In this document: positions 1-13,176 of the stretch, one piece after another
Layout of the letters: each line of letters opens with the position of its first letter
Numbering within the stretch: the first letter of the stretch is position 1
From: Trichopria drosophilae
Taxonomy: Eukaryota; Arthropoda; Insecta; Hymenoptera; Diapriidae
Assembly (NCBI GenBank): GCA_030407085.1
Contig: CM059587.1
Location: forward strand, 41,147,001-41,211,000
Length of the DNA: 64,000 nucleotides
Reading direction: 5' to 3'
Made by a program: the position numbers and the translations under genes
The notes under the pieces: model-generated
The model's database searches: none
What the model was told of the DNA's origin: nothing
What the model saw: only the letters and a program-made list of their open reading frames with translations

Positions 1-799
1 AATTATTTTTTCTCTTTTTTTCCCTTTTCTTATTTTCAAGAATAGTTTCATTCTTATTTTAGTGGAATCTTTCTGATCATTGCAAATATTGAACTAACGT
101 TCCAGAGTAAAGAATAAAGGAAAAATGTAATCTGTAATTAATAATTTCATGATAAAATGGGTAGATTTACAGTATTTAAATTTTTTGTTTATATTGCAAC
201 CTTGGATTTATATCTAGCGTTGTGAAGTAAATAAAAAAATTGTTTGAACACTTTTTTCTGCATCAACTAACCTAAATAACGTATCTGAAAGAAATGAAGT
301 TTGATGACTTTCAGGGTTGTTTTTTTAATTTTTTATGAGTTGGAAATAATCTAATATTGCATTTTCATAATGAATGATTCGTGATATTTAAAAAACCGTT
401 ATAATTCGTGGTGAAGAAAGACATCATCCCGCCCGCTTATAGGTTAAAGATCTGAATAGTATATTGTATGTGAAGGGCGCAAAGGAACAGACTGAAGACA
501 GGTGTATTGAGGGCTGCAACCACGGTATTATCTCAGATTCCTTCATTTTCGTCCTTGATATACAAGATATTTTTTGTCAAACCTCTACATAAAAAACTTC
601 ACCTTTATAATGCCGGTGAAGTAAAAGATACAAACTCGAGAAAAATGAGAAGCGGGCGCAAAAGAGTGGAAAACCGCTTTACCGAAACGTAAAGGCAGTT
701 TTTCTACAGGTGTGACTAAAAGAAAGTAAAAGATATTGTTTTTATCTATATAATGAATGTAGAGATCCCGACGCTTATGTTTGAAACTTTTTGACAGAC
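1..799. other. AT-rich non-coding DNA
   Basis: No coding region is supported. The single 61-codon open frame here has no protein-like character and no splice context. Homopolymer runs and short A/T tracts dominate. Confidence 0.6.
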
Positions 800-1752
800 A
801 ATAATTTTTTTTTCAGAAGTTATGGTTGAACGGTTGCTAGACATCGAAAAAAAAATTTAATTTGAGGTTTCAACCGTGACGTTGGCCATTTTAAAAAAAT
901 TTATTATCTATATAAAAATAAAAAAAGAAGAAATGAATCGTTGTAACAATAAATAACTTTCAACAAATACAACGAAAACAGTAAAAAACTGACATCAAGT
1001 GACATATGTGGTTGTTTGAGTGGAAGTTCTGGATTTTTACTATAAAAATGTACAAATTTTAGTCACTGAAAGAAGTTATAATAGTATCAAACGAAAACAA
1101 ATAGAAAATTATTTCATAAAGAAAGCAAAAATACCGTTAATGTTCGATTTGAACAATCAAACTTTCCGTTAGCATATGAACCTATTATTTAGGAAAATCG
1201 TCATAAAAATCCATGTATTGTTCTGACTAAAAACCGTATATTGGAGTCGTCACAGTATACACGGATCATGTTGCATTTTACATACATGCAACTATGATTT
1301 GAGTCATGTTGTGCTAGTATATGTTTTTCGCTAATTACTGCAACGAATTAATTTATAGTTTCAATATAACTGCCGATGAGTTACATAATTACCTTCAACG
1401 TACGAATAGCAATATGATATTTAGTCGACAGGAATATATAAACAAATGTCATTTACACATTTGCGTTTTGAATATATCAAAGTGTTATTATGAAATGGTG
1501 ATTTAAACACTGTTTGGATAGTTCGTGCAAAAATGGCATTTGGCCTCTATGTCAAAAAAATCCAGAATTTCGATGTAAGTTTTTTATTGTTTTTGTTGTA
1601 TTCTTTGCAAGTTATTTATTGTTAAAGCGATACATTTGTTCTTTTTTATTTTTATATAGATAATACAAATTTTTGAAGACGGTCAACATCATGGCGAAAC
1701 GTCAAATAAGGTTTTTTTCAAGGTCTACCATAACTCCTGAAAAATTGATTAT
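800..1752. mobile_element. Non-autonomous DNA transposon with ~240-bp terminal inverted repeats
   Basis: The left arm (about 800-1040) and right arm (about 1555-1752) are diverged inverted copies of each other. Matching landmarks include the outer CAGAAGTTATGG / CCATAACTCCTG, the shared TTATCTATATAAAAATAAAA, and AACAATAAATAACTT, in the same order in both arms. The ~510-bp core (1041-1554) has no transposase-like frame. Size and architecture fit a MITE or foldback. The superfamily cannot be named because no clean target-site duplication is visible. Confidence 0.7.
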
Positions 1753-1894
1753 TCAGAAAGCGGTCAAGAAATGAAAATGTTTTCGCATACTCTTAGTTCT
1801 AACAATAATTTTTTAATAGATATTTCCTTAAGTTAAAATGAGTCAACCTCGATAAATAAAAATTGCTGAAAGTTACAAACTGATTGGCTGCTGT

Positions 1895-2110
1895 CGTACT
1901 CTCAAAATTTCATAGAGTTAAAATTTACTTTCGGTAGAATTGTTAGAGAGTTAGTTTCGTAGAAATTTACTTTTTGATAGAAAATTGAGCCAGTCTAATG
2001 AAAGAGTGTATTCTCACTCTTAAGGAGCGAAAACGCAGTTTACAGGAGTGAAAATTTATTCGTTAAAGAGAGAATTCACAATCGCTAAGCTGGTTTAATT
2101 TTGACTCCAT
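1895..2110. repeat. Degenerate copy of the CTCTC/AGTGAAAATT repeat family
   Basis: Phrases shared with the MITE at 4046-4227 recur here: TACTCTC followed by AAATT, AAATTGAGCCA, repeated CACTCTT, and GTGAAAATT. The inverted arrangement is only partly preserved. A decayed or composite copy is inferred. Confidence 0.3.
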
Positions 2111-3552
2111 AAAAAGCAAATTTTCTTTCTATGAAATGTAGACATTCATGTGACACATGCGATATGTTTTGTGGATTTTTTATTCAGGAAAATATAATGC
2201 AATAAAATGTTTCTTGGAAGATTATCTGTTGTAATAAGTCGTTGAATATCGTAATAACCCTCCTGTGTATAAAGCTTAGTATACTCATCCAAACATGACA
2301 ACGCTTGCCCAAATATTATTGTTGGAAGCTCTTGATGTAATTGATTTTGAGACTATGAATTTGCAAATTGAAGATTAGGATTAAAAGATTTTTATGTAAA
2401 TGTTAGGAAGTCTAAAACACCTTTATGAAAATGTATGCAATTGCAGATCACTCTTGCGCAGGAGGGTTAATAAATAGAATATTGATTTTTCTGCATTAAC
2501 ACCGTTATATTTTAAGAATTTTCATAAATAAATTGAGAAGGATATAATGCATTTAATGTAATTGTCAGATATGAAATGAGTATTTCGGTCGTCAACATGG
2601 AAATCCTCTCCGCCAAAACATGCAACGTTTGGAGTTTATTTCAAATGTCATTAGTAACAAAACGATCACCATAATAAAAAATTCATTATTATAATTAAAT
2701 GTAGAGAGAAGTAAGCAAGTTAAGTCAATGGTGAGCGAGATCGAAGACGCCTAATGATCGGAGTTCAATGAGATAGGGAAAGAGAGAAAGTAAGAGAGAA
2801 AGAGAGAGTATAAGAGAAAATTGAGAGAAGATGTATCCAACCAACTTGACCCAGGCTCCTGCCCGTTTTTTTCGGTAAGCACTATCCGCTCCTTTGTAGT
2901 CCTCTTAATCTGACGATCCCACTTAACCGTGTTCTCTGCCGCATTTCTCGTGCATAAAAGACACTGTCGTCCTCTGCAATGCAAAACGCTCTAGTGCGTC
3001 GAGATATTCAGCGGAGGACTATTCAATAATGTTGGCCCTTTAAAAAAAAATGTATATATATCAGTAAAATTAAATTCGTCGATATTTCAACGCATGTCTT
3101 GGCCACGACAGTATTGCGGATCTGTAATTTGTTTTAATGTGAATGACGGAAGTTTCTGGTTGGCTGATGCGAATTCTGGTGGTGGCTTTTTTTGGGGTTA
3201 TATATATTGTAGGAGGATATGGGACTTTTGTGTTTTTAAAAGTTAGTTCCAGAGAATTTTGTATTTGAATTATTGAGCCATTAATATGTTTGTACATGAT
3301 TGGAAATTTTGATTATTCAGAATGTCTTAGCAAGTTTAGATTTCCAACAGTAGTTGACGATTCTAAACCATAGTCATGGTCTTATTTTGAAATTACAAAA
3401 ATGTTCTGGTCTATAAGCCACAATCGTGATGATAATTTTGTAATTATTGAAATACAACTTATATTTATGAAACAATTACGAAAAATATTACAAGCACCGT
3501 ACACCCATTAATGCCCAAAATGGCCACTTTTCTAGCAAAATTTTCTATGATT
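2111..3552. other. Non-coding DNA with a purine (GA) tract and GC-richer patch
   Basis: A GA-rich tract at about 2766-2826 is followed by a GC-richer, CpG-containing stretch to about 3030. A CATAAAAG motif lies near 2954. This could be an insect promoter (GAGA-type tract plus TATA-like box), but no transcript is visible downstream. The open frames here are not protein-like. Confidence 0.3.
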
Positions 3553-3715
3553 TAAAGGAGTAAAAAAATGGCCAACACGGTTCAAACCTATTGGTTGATA
3601 AAAGGACCAAACAGGTCTTTTTATTTCACGCCCAACGTTTCGACCACTCTTGGAGGTCCTCCTCTTTTATCAACCAATAGGTTTGAACCGTGTTGGCCAT
3701 TTTTTTACTCCTTTA
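3553..3715. mobile_element. Penelope-type tail inside a 52-bp perfect inverted repeat
   Basis: Bases 3553-3604 are repeated in inverted orientation at 3664-3715 without a mismatch. The spacer holds CCCAACGTTTCGACC (minus strand GGTCGAAACGTTGGG), which is nearly identical to the tail of the Penelope-like element at 29425-29438. The arms contain GGCCAACACGGTTCAA, which in inverted orientation also follows that tail (29477-29490). This looks like two inverted Penelope-like 3' ends fused or templated on each other. Confidence 0.65.
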
Positions 3716-4045
3716 ATTAATATTACGGTTCCTTGACTACAATTACAACAAAATGTTCTATGGTCTACAAACTAAGAAAACTTGATCGATACCAACCATG
3801 TACCCCTGTTTTCTAGTTTGTTCGTTAAGATTCAGAACGGTAGTGTGACAGCTTGGAAATTAAATGTCGGCTTTTATAAAAAAAAGTATTTTTTTAATGT
3901 CAGATGTAAAAATATATTTGTAAAACGTGAATATTTTGGAGAATACCTTGATTTTGATATTGGCCGTTTAATAATCATAAATTTGATCCAATACCATAAT
4001 AAAGGAAGAAAATTAAAATACTCTCTAGTAAATTAAAATAACATA

Positions 4046-4227
4046 CTCTCGAAATTCCTTGGGGTGAAAATTGAGCCACTATTTTATGAAGAGTAAGATT
4101 TTTACTCTATCAAGAGAGATTACTCACTCTTCTATAAGTGAATTGTCTTTCTCTCACTCTTGATGAAGTGAAATTTTCACGCTTAATAAAAGAGTGGCGC
4201 AATTTTCACTCCAAGGAATTTAGAGAG
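4046..4227. mobile_element. TA-flanked MITE, 182 bp, near palindrome
   Basis: Terminal inverted repeats begin CTCTCGAAATTCCTTGG (left) and CTCTCTAAATTCCTTGG (right, reverse strand) and continue through GTGAAAATTG(A/C)GCCACT. Each end abuts a TA dinucleotide (4044-4045 and 4228-4229), the target of Tc1/mariner-type elements. No coding capacity. Confidence 0.65.
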
Positions 4228-6639
4228 TAATAAATTACAATACTCTTGTTACATTCCTCCTCTGTTTTAATTATTTAAAAACTTTAAAATAATCAATAAA
4301 CCATCACGTATAAGACAGGATATATTCGCGGCTTTTTTTTCACATTGTTTATTGTTTCTATCGAAATATAAACGTTTTTGAAAACGAATTTCCTTAATTA
4401 TATTTTACTTAAAAGGACCGACATTAACCAAGCATTAATCACATTAATTTTTCAATTTCAAGCCGTCAAGTAATTATTATTGTTTGCGATTCTGACTTCG
4501 AAATCTTAAACAGCGACTTAAAAAAAAAGAAGTACATAGTTGACATCGATCAAGTCTCTAGTTTTGATACTTTGCTGAGCGTCGAAAGTTTTGTAAGAAA
4601 AGTGGAGGTAATTAGAGTCCTTCTAGTAATATTACTTGAGTTAATCTGCTACACTTTACCCTAGTAGTGAGAGAGGGAACTAGTAGTACTGCATTGATTA
4701 CTAGAAATATGAATTTTATTTGTATTATCTATTTATACAATGTTTTTCAATGGAATCCAGCATTATTAATAATAATATAGCAATTAAATTATCCAACAAT
4801 TATTCTTGGATTTGCTTTATGTTTTTTTCTTGGTTGGTTATAAAAGAAATTGATTATTTCGTTAATAATATGAAGCTAACTTAATAAATGGAATTTTAAG
4901 ATAACAATATAAAACGACTCTCTTCAGTAAACTTCTAAATAACAAAATAAGAGACGGTTAAAAAGTAACTTATCAAGTCCAAAAGTTTCAGATAAAATGA
5001 AAAGGTATCGAACTCCTTACATATCTAAAAAGAGGTATTCTTAATTTTTAATTTCAGGCTGTCATTAATACGAAACAAACGGTGATATTTATCAAAGCCG
5101 TAAAGTAGCTGCCTTTTAGTATTGCTTAATTGGAATTCCAATTAGTTTTTCAATTATGCGCGACAGCGTAGCGGTGAAATGTTTACTTTTAATGAGAGAG
5201 GAGGAAAAAAGATTTTTCAATTAGTCACTCGGTGTTTGTAAATTCGTTTCGCAAACGTGTCACTGACTTAATCGATTGCTTTTACTCACACTGACAATCG
5301 CTTCTACATTTTTTAATTTGATTTCGTTTCATTTAATAATTGGAAACGATTTGGTTAGTCGTTGAACGTATGCAATATCAATATTCCAGGAAAGAAATCA
5401 AACGCACAATACACATTTTCATGTATTATTAATCAGAGAAGCTCAATAATTCTTGTACAAACTTTTTAACGCGTTTGTTGATTGCGCTGTTCGTGATGTC
5501 GAAAGAAATATTTTTTATTTGTACAATTATTTTATTGTTTAAACAATAATTCTTGATATAGCAGTTGATTCAGTTATTAACAGTGCCTTTGTGAAACTGT
5601 ATTTAGTAAATTTAACTAGTATTTTGCATTTAAAGGAACCGAAACCTAGCAATCAGTTTTTTGTTGATTTTAACCTCACAGAACGTAACGTTATACCAAT
5701 GTTGCATTTGCACAAACTGGGCGACTTAGTTACTTTTATCGCCACCAGGTGTTGCCCTAACTATCGCAGCGCTGTTTGGCTCCCGATATGGAGATGGGTT
5801 TAGAATTAGTATATATTATTGTTTGACAAAGCACATTTTTCTATTGTAAGGTAAAGTACGCTAAGTTATTGTAAGATTTGTTGTCACCTTATAAAAATTT
5901 TACTTTATTTTTCTGTCAGAACTTATAATTCTATAAAAATGCAACACTATAGAAATATAATACATTTTAAATACAATAACATCTTCATATAAATGTAAAA
6001 TGATACTGCAACATTAATGTTCTGTGAGGAAAATACTTTAAATTTAACATGTTTAAAATTATTAATAGGATTTTCTTCAATAATACATATAAGATGAATA
6101 ATTTTAATTATATATTTCAGAAATTATTTATTTTATTTTTATTATTTAATTTATTGTTTGATTTCAATAATAATAATAGTCATAATATTTAAAAATTAAA
6201 CAATGCACTGAAAAAAATCTGATGGAGTCGGAAATCGAAATTCCTCATATGTGATACAACAAGTTTATAATAGATTCCTAATTATTTCATCGAGTGCTAG
6301 GTGGCGTTTTAACTTTATTTTCGAATTTGTGGGCCACAAAAAGTTCCATTCCTTTTTTAAAAAATTACACTTATAGGAATTTTCTATTTTTTTAGACTTA
6401 ATATTTGGAATATAACAAATAATGAAAAAATATTTCTTACGAAATTACAAGTGTTTGCGGGGTTTTCTCTATTTTTCTACGTTTTTAATTCTTTCCGAAA
6501 TCTTCATCTTTTTTGGTAGAGCATGTAGCGTTTATTTTTGAGCCAGAAACTTCTATTAAGAAAAATCTCCAAGTTTAAAACTATCTAAACTTCATGTATC
6601 GTCACGACGTTCGTTTTACGTTCTTCTCGTCTGTTACAG
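4228..6639. other. AT-rich intergenic or intronic DNA
   Basis: No gene is supported. A 70-codon frame at 5591-5803 is flanked by AT-rich DNA and resembles no family I recognise. If the terminal exon at 6640 is real, this stretch is the intron of that plus-strand gene. A pyrimidine-rich tract ending in an AG acceptor closes it at 6639. Confidence 0.45.
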
Positions 6640-6724
6640 GGTGTCACTAGAGACCGGGGGTATGGCGATCCCTGCCTATCAGTACATCGCACCAAATCAC
6701 ATCGTCAAATCGCCGATTCATTAA
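6640..6724 (+). CDS. Putative last coding exon (27 codons) of an unidentified plus-strand gene
   Basis: A strong-looking acceptor (pyrimidine tract TTCTTCTCGTCTGTTACAG) sits exactly where composition switches from AT-rich to GC/CpG-rich. After one base completing a split codon, the frame reads VSLETGGMAIPAYQYIAPNH and then IVKSPIH before TAA at 6722-6724, with varied, protein-like codon use. A second frame from the same acceptor stays open to about 6812 but is arginine-rich and less convincing. I do not recognise the protein. Upstream exons would lie left of the window or in the AT-rich DNA. The call rests on splice signal, composition and frame, so it is tentative. Confidence 0.35.
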
Positions 6725-9700
6725 ATCCGCGGTTTCGAAATGAAGACAGACTGCGAAAGTTGATGAATAATGCAGTTGAGCGAAGAACGAAGAAACTGGC
6801 ACGGAGACGTTGAAGAAATTGTGGGCGCGTTGTCAGCGACATTTGTGTTCAACCAATGAAGATGTGCGCACTAAAAAAAAGAGGGTAGGAGAATTACAGT
6901 CTTAATCGACTTTAAAAAATGTGGAGGGGGTAATATGGATGAAAATCATCGTGCGCTACGAGTGCGTAAAAGAAAAAAAAAACAAATTGTTTGGAGTAAG
7001 AAGCGAGGCATTACGAATGTTTCGCAGTTTTTGCAGGTTTAGGGTAGAGAAAATACATCAAAGGCGCGAGAATAAAATGGAAAGAACAATAAAAACGAAC
7101 CCGCGAGAGAGCGAAGCGTTATTTTAAACGCTGGAGTGTACAAAACTGTACAAAAAGATTTACGCAAACAAAAGGTACGCCGCAGCGCCCCGCGCCGCCG
7201 CCGATTGGTAAAGGGAACAAGCCAAAGATACGTTAGTTTTCATTTTTATATTTAACGAGAGAGGTCGCACGGAGAGAAAAAAACTTACAAAAGAATCATC
7301 ATTATTATTATTACCTATTAATTATTATTATCTATTATTGACATCGCTGTACGATGCTGATACTTTTAGACCGGTTGTTAGCGTTTTTTTATCGTAAGAG
7401 GAGGGACGGAAGGGAAAGAACAAGTGGCTCCGACGATGGATCGTAAAAGTGGCGCGTTACTTCTCTCGCGTAAACGTCGGGACGTGTAGCAGTGCGAAAG
7501 AGGAAGAAAGAGAACAAAACAAATTATTACGTGGAATATAAATAACGATATATATATATATATACATGCGATATATATAAAATACATATATATTTATTAT
7601 ACGATAAAATGAGGATGGACATGATTAGAAGAGGCAGAGCGGCGTGATATGAGCCGTGAACAACAGGAGGCGTCCTTAAATTCGAATCCGCGCGAGGTGT
7701 CCACCATTAACGGGACGCGAAACTTTTTGGATTCGCTCCGTTGTTGTCAGAGGAGGTATTTTTTTTTATTTCCCCAACAATGCCCCGTGGTGACGTTTCC
7801 TTTTATTGGTTTGTCGATTGTTATCATCGAATCGGCTATGTTGTCGATGATTCGCGAGGTCACTAGACATATTATCGGTGTTTTTAATTATTCGTTAGGT
7901 ACAATCGATACGAAGCGATGCGAAGCATTCAGCTTCGATAGATCGATTTCAACATTATTTTGTCTATTACTAGATTGACGTGTGTGAATTTCAACGTCGA
8001 TTTACGGATGAGAAAGTCGTTTTACCGAGAACGTCGTCGATTATTATTTGTTGTCAATTTCAACATCGACTTAAATCGAGCAAAAAAATCTCCCCGTTCA
8101 ATGAAACTACCAGCAATAATAGGTTTCTAGCCACGGCACATATTCACGTACCAGAGCGCTTCCGGCATGGTGCCAAAACACCGAGACAATTTTTTGGGTA
8201 CTACCTTTTTAATCCGTTTATCAATTCACATCGTCTTCCGAATACTTAGACGTCATATCGAAAACAATAGTACTTAGTACCATAAGTACGAAGAAGAATT
8301 AAGTAGATCAAATAAATTTTGTTAAACATTTTTTACGTCAGAATTGACAAAAAAAAAACGTTGAGTACATTTTTAATTGTTAGCGACATCAGAATGTCGG
8401 CTATATTGTTAGATATGTTTATTATCGTTTCTTTTTTCGAAACATTTTAGGTTAGTAGTTAAATCGATATTTCCTTTACCCTTCCAAGTCTGTATTCTAC
8501 CCTCTCGATGGAACAACGAGCGTATTTATGCGAGGCGAGAGCTGAGAAGCAAGTTCGGAAACACGCGAGAGGAAGTTTCGACGGTTTCGTACTTTCGTAG
8601 GACTGTATAACCTCTGCCGGCAAGAAAATTAAGTAAATCGGTAAAAAAAAGAGTAAAAAAACAGTTAGTGAGAGAAGTGTATGATTGTGTATATCAACAA
8701 TAAATATTGCTGTGATTAGAACTGAATATAGGTAATAGTAGTTAAGGAAAACTTTTAGAACGCATCGTGGAAAGGGCGCAAGAGTTTTTGTTCTTCGGGG
8801 GTCCATCATGCGCGAGAACTCCACGGAAAACTAATCCTTATTACGAAACTCCAGTTTCGACCCTTGAAAATTTGACCCTTAAAACGTTTTCGGATAAACG
8901 TAGAAATTTTTTGCATTCGATAATTTTTTTCGAAATCCAGCGTATTACGTGGAGTCGTCAGTATTTGTAAAATTTCGCGAGTGACCTTAAAGGTCATTTC
9001 ATGACTGATGTCCAATTGTTGTTATTGATTTTTTAGTTGTGTTAAATTGAATATTTTTTTATTTCGCGATGTTTCCAATGAGAAATTGGTAAAACATAAA
9101 AAAAATGTTTTAGTGGAAAATTTCCGGGACTGAGAAATTAGCGATATATTTTGTCGAATTCGCAATGTCGTGAAACGGAGAATTGCTCGAATTATTATAT
9201 ACTTGGTCTTTTAGCGACTCGATGCATATTAATCGAAGTAGTATTGGTCGGAACCAACATTTTATTCGATTTATTAATCACTAGTTGCCAACGTAACCAA
9301 GGTATTATAGAAAAGACTAATTTTTAAGAATTAAAATCGGTCGATTAGTTGGGTAATTGTCTAACGTAGATTATGGTATCACTCTCCTGTCAGCCGTTGT
9401 CCCTTTTCGTGCAGTTCTCGCTTTTGTCGGGCATGAGTTGCGGCGAGGTTGAAAGCTTAAAACTGACATTACAGGAAAGATGAAAGAAACAAAAAAAAAT
9501 ATGTAAATGTACTTTCTGCGGTTAAATATCAGCGTGGACCAGAAATCTTACGTACCATTATTGCGAAAGTATTTTCGTAAAAACGCGGTCGTGTGGCGTC
9601 GGGCGTCTTCCTCGTGTAGCCGCACAAGCGCGTTTTTATATTTAAAAAATACATTGTATTAAAAACACTCGGCGATTTTTCGAAAGGAACACTATCGATC

Positions 9701-10926
9701 ATTCACGGATTTCGATTTCTAGAAAGCAACGTGATGTATCGATTGGCGAGACGAATCCTCGATCAATCGAAGAATGTCGATGTCTCGAATAATCGCGAAT
9801 CATTAACGTATCAAGTATTCTTAAAATGCGATAGACTTTAAGGTCACTTTCCAACATTTCGATTGTTCGAACGAGACGGATCGATCGATGGAACGTTTGA
9901 TTGGTCTGTATTTGGCGACTTGACGTCGCGTTTTCATAAGTTATGCATTCTTTTATTTATTTCGTCGGTCGATTCTGAGGCTCTCTGCATTTTTAAAGCT
10001 GGATGGATTTCAATAAAACTGAAGGTCGGTGGCTTCCGAGTGTTCAGTAGTAGTAGCCGCGACATTAGTCACGTCGTATCGCCGTTTTCTTATTTTCGCG
10101 TCTGTTAAAAGGCCCAGCATTGGTAGCCCGACATCCCTCACGCACTTGATTCTGTGTCATTCTCCAGGTGCAATAATATCTACGAAAACCATATCTTTCG
10201 ACAAAAATTACTAGGCTACGATTTGTATATCTTATTGTGACAGAGGCAACAGCAGAACAACTAAAAAGTCGCAATTTTACGGTAACTTCAGCGACGTCCG
10301 TTGAAAAGTTTCTCATTTTTTTAAAACATGTTTCAACGCTGTCCGTTTTGTGGTAAAGTAGTAAGGATGGATATTTCGTCATATCTACATTATATACGGT
10401 GTCACTCAAGCAAATGTCCTGACACGCATTGGGACGCATGCACACATACACAAATATATGCCCATGCACGAAAAGATTAACGTGCAAGTGTAAAAGGATA
10501 GACACATTATAAATCTTTGATCGTGCGTTTAACACTGGTATACGTGTATCTTCGTATAGTTGACTAATTGTCGTACGTGTAACGAAAAGAACAAAAAGAC
10601 AAAAACAAAGTAAAAAAGCGGTAGCGGCGATAGCGGTCCCGACAACAATACAAACGTGCCAACAACAAAAAGTTAACATTGCATTTCACGTTGTAATTAA
10701 AAATGTATCTCTCGTGTCGTTCACGGTGACCGACGAAATTGTTGATATTTTTGGAGAATCGCGCTCGGAAATTCGAAAGAAATGGACACTTAAAAAATAA
10801 ACGAAATTTCTATTTTTCCTTTTCGCGAAAAATTCGTGGTTACGTTTTGGATTCGGAGAGCGACGTGCACGATTCGTTTGTGGCGTAGAGCAATCCGTTA
10901 GTGCAGGGGCCTTATCCTTACTGCGC

Positions 10927-10984
10927 GAAATCGACTCGGGTCGATCGACTTGCTCCGTCGCGATAAGTCGACCGAGTCGATTTC
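10927..10984. other. Strong hairpin, 20-bp stem
   Basis: GAAATCGACTCGG plus TCGACTT in the left arm (10927-10951, with one 5-nt insertion GTCGA) pairs perfectly with AAGTCGACCGAGTCGATTTC (10965-10984) around a 13-nt loop. It lies inside the CpG-rich candidate 3'UTR. A structured RNA element or microRNA-like precursor is possible, but the mature sequence matches no insect microRNA I know. Confidence 0.5.
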
Positions 10985-13146
10985 CGAATTACCGAAACGC
11001 AAGGCAATCAGCTAAGATGTAACTTAGTTTTTATAGGATATTGTGTCGCGCTCGCCCCTTCGCAGAAAAGATCTCCGGATGTTTTCATTCCCGATGCTTG
11101 ACATGGATCTCTAGTATCTAATTTCGAACGGAAGTCAAGGGTGTTCGGTATTTCTCGGCCAAAATCGGTTAATCGAATGTAACATCAAATAGTCAAAACA
11201 TAAATCGAAAAGTGCAGGTCTCAATTCCATACTGTTAACGCCGCTACGTACGATCCCTGTCGCCCAAAAACTGAACTAAAATAGTTTCCAGTTTTTCGAC
11301 GATAGGGTTCGCTCGTGGCGGTGTTGACAAGTTTGAAGATCCGTCATGATCGAAAATCGAACACTTAAGATCCGAAAAGTATGATTTTGATTTTTTCCCA
11401 TAACGACACGGTTGAGTTGACGCTCGGGCGAGCGCTAGATTTTCGAGGCGTATTTTTCTTATACTGTAGAACGGAAGAGAATCTTCGTAAAAAAGCGACG
11501 CGCGTAACGTGCCAAAAATCGACCCGACGGACACACTAATGCAACTCGAACGGCTCAGATAGGTGTGTGCCAAATACAGTCGTGTAAGCGTGCCAACAAA
11601 AAAAAGAAAATTCCCCCATTCGCGGATACCGACTGTTTTCCGTATGCGATAAAGGGAACATTTCGGGCCGTTCGAGTTAAACCGGCAGGCGACTCAAGAT
11701 CTTTGTAACTCCGTACCGGACAAAACTAGAAACTAACACAATGAAGAGCCACGTTTGAAATCTTGATAACGAAATTCGTCTTTCGAGACTGAAAGACGTG
11801 CGTTCGCTGCGCGTTTTTTCAGTTTTGCACGTTTCATTCGTTGGATGATCTGAAGATCACTTGAACTCGCTTCGGAATCAATAAGACGCTCGAAAAGCGA
11901 ATACGCAATTTACCGGAATTTCATTTTGTCTCGACTAACGATCTGTACAGTCAAAATCTATGTCATAATATTCTTTATTATTTATGAGCAAGTATTTTCG
12001 TGAAAGGTGACACGGAAAAGACGTTTGCACAGGTCATTAAATTCTTTAGTAGCTCCAGAAGGATGACGTCAGTTCCGCCGCTTGCATAATAGAAACTTGT
12101 TCGCGGCAAACGTCTCTTTACGTGCGATTACTCGAAGAGTCTTATGGCGCCAATCTCTTTAATTGTCACTATGAAAACATTAACAGATCGACCTGGATTT
12201 TCGATACGTTGATGAATTTCATCCTGCTACAACATCGATATTTCAGCTGTCGACATAACGAGATGTCAGTCGATATTCGTCTGATTTGGGACTGATGTAT
12301 CACGAACACGATTTTAATCGATGGGTCCTGATATGTACTGGTATGTCGAAAATGAAAACAGTCGATATATCGAATGAAGGTGCGATAAGCTGTCGTCGTC
12401 AAACTACGAACGCTTTAGCGCGCCTCGTTTCTCGAACGGAATTTCGCTCCTAAACCCCAAGACGCGCTACCACTCCGCTATTATAAACCACGTTCCATTT
12501 GAACTTCGCTGTACTTCGGCCGAAAACAACTTATGTTTACGAAGCCTTTATGAAACAGGGTCTTATACGGATACTTACGAATAATACGAGTATTTAAATT
12601 CTTAATGCGGAAACGAGCGATACGAATTAAAGATGGTTGTCGAGAAGGGGATGGGAGAGCGGGGCGTTAGTTTGCATATTATATAAATGAGAGTGAATGG
12701 ACAATGAGAGCGACAAAGAGTGAGAGTGAGGAACGTCGAAGACGGCTGCGCCTTTCAGCTCGCTTCGAGAAGCGTTTATTAGCTCATATCGCATCAGTCT
12801 CGAATGGTGGAAATAAGGGTTACATTGTTCTTGATCGCATTGCCGATCATTTCGTGAGGGGAATGGTACATTTCTCACCTGGTACTATTGTCTGAGAATC
12901 TTTGTTTACCGCTATAAATATATATGCACCGCAAAGTATTCGAAGTGAAACATGAAAGTAACGCGAAAAGATCTATGAGAAGACAACTGGAATCTAGTTG
13001 ATTGTACTTTGTACGAGAAATGTTCCATCCTCCTCGCGATACACGTAGACAGTTAAAGCGCATTATTCCAGGGTATATAACGTTTTGTAAAATTGTCTGG
13101 TACTGGCAATATTTATGTAAAAATAACTAAGAGATAGGTAGGGGCG

Positions 13147-13176
13147 ATAATAATAATAATAATAATAATAATAATA
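13147..13176. repeat. (ATA/TAA)n microsatellite
   Basis: Ten uninterrupted trinucleotide units. On the minus strand it produces a run of tyrosine codons, so the open frame over it is an artefact. Confidence 0.9.

Noticed and set aside
8459..10679. Several 70-204-codon open frames in the CpG-rich block, on both strands
   Set aside because: They overlap one another, lack splice context and domain motifs, and arise because CpG-rich sequence has fewer TA-containing stop codons.
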